Positions 5,547-5,879 of a stretch of DNA of 5,879 bases are shown piece after piece; the stretch's first letter is position 1; every line of letters starts with the position of its first letter. The notes beneath the pieces were generated by a model. That model searched no databases. It was given only the letters and a program-made list of their open reading frames with translations, and was not told the origin of the DNA. Location: the NCBI GenBank assembly GCA_913046025.1, contig CAJWRP010000163.1, positions 1 to 5,879 on the forward strand. Direction: 5' to 3'. The position numbers were made by a program, and so were the translations under genes. Source of the stretch: an uncultured Chloroflexota bacterium (GTDB lineage: Bacteria; Chloroflexota; Dehalococcoidia; SAR202; UBA11138).

Positions 5547-5879
5547 CAGCCACCTCGCCGCGCACAGATGTCAGGAGCTGCGCCTTCAACTCCACGAACC
5601 TGGGCTGGGTAACCATGTCCTGGTGGCGTGGCCGGGGCAGATCTATATCCTCCACAAGAGTCATGCGACCAGGACGGCTGGACATGGCGTAAACCCTATC
5701 CGACAAGAATATGGCCTCGTCAACATCATGGGTCACGAGAACGATAGTTTTCTGCACACGTCCCCACATGTCCAACAGCCACTTCTGTATCTGGGAGCGG
5801 GTTAGAGCGTCCAGCGCACCAAAGGGCTCATCTAAAAGGAATACCTCTTGATCGGCCAATACCGTACGCAAGAATTCTG
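5539..5879 (-). CDS. thiZ: ABC transporter ATP-binding protein, C-terminal part (ThiZ-like), cut by window edge
   Basis: Only the last roughly 113 residues are present; the reading frame continues past the right edge (EFLRTVLADQ), so the TTG at 5871 is an internal Leu codon and not a start. Visible parts are the Walker B and D-loop VFLLDEPFGALD and the switch histidine in VLVTHDVDEA, followed by FLSDRVYAMSSRPGRM, which is typical of the nitrate/taurine/ThiZ-type ATPases that power uptake. Walker A, the Q loop and the LSGGQ signature must lie beyond the edge, the last ending directly before this fragment. The stop codon overlaps the permease start by 8 bases, so the two are one operon. ThiZ naming is by context. 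The promoter and any riboswitch for the operon are outside the window. Confidence 0.92.
   Translation of the reverse strand, partial: EFLRTVLADQEVFLLDEPFGALDALTRSQIQKWLLDMWGRVQKTIVLVTHDVDEAIFLSDRVYAMSSRPGRMTLVEDIDLPRPRHQDMVTQPRFVELKAQLLTSVRGEVAGG
5553..5556 (-). promoter_or_regulatory. Ribosome binding site deciding the GTG start of the permease
   Basis: GAGG stands 6 bases before GTG 5546 on the minus strand, inside the last codons of the ATPase gene. The next Met in the permease is residue 50, beyond the first membrane helix, so the GTG is the only sensible start. Confidence 0.75.

Overview
The window looks like part of a bacterial chromosome of moderate GC content (slightly above 50% by eye). 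It is dominated by a minus-strand thiamin (vitamin B1) pyrimidine uptake and salvage cluster, with one partial gene converging from the left. Non-ATG starts (TTG, GTG) with good ribosome binding sites, a lipoprotein and tightly packed genes all indicate a bacterium. The gene set would fit an uncultivated environmental lineage, perhaps Chloroflexota, but nothing here proves the taxon.

Layout. 1-695 (+): C-terminal half of a CapA/PgsA-type protein, whose N-terminal continuation appears to be in a different frame (probable one-base frameshift in a T run at 28-31). 696-840: short convergent intergenic stretch with no convincing terminator or gene. 841-1797 (-): ornithine cyclodeaminase/mu-crystallin family oxidoreductase with a TTG start. 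1853-about 2653 (-): ThiD, HMP/HMP-P kinase. 2762-2917 (-): an unlisted, very basic 51-residue small ORF whose 3' end lies in an 11-bp tandem duplication. 2937-3599 (-): a TenA-family protein lacking the classical catalytic cysteine. 3655-3688: strong hairpin with a T tract, a rho-independent terminator for the genes transcribed from the right. 3713-4702 (-): ThiY/NMT1-THI5-like lipoprotein binding protein. 4749-5546 (-): ABC permease. 5539 to the right edge (-): C-terminal part of the ABC ATPase.

How they work together (inference from family knowledge). The ATPase, permease and lipoprotein form a ThiXYZ-type importer, in known cases for formylaminopyrimidine, a thiamin breakdown product. TenA would hydrolyse the imported pyrimidine to HMP, and ThiD would phosphorylate HMP to HMP-PP for thiamin phosphate synthesis. 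The usual deformylase (YlmB) is not in the window. The TenA is of the non-cysteine type, a class reported to act on both formylamino- and amino-HMP, so it may cover both steps. The terminator divides the right-to-left gene series into an importer transcript and a tenA-small ORF-thiD-OCD transcript. No TPP riboswitch was recognised; one could lie upstream of the ATPase gene, outside the window. The most novel items are the basic micro-ORF between tenA and thiD, the OCD-family gene at the end of a thiamin cluster, and the CapA frameshift.
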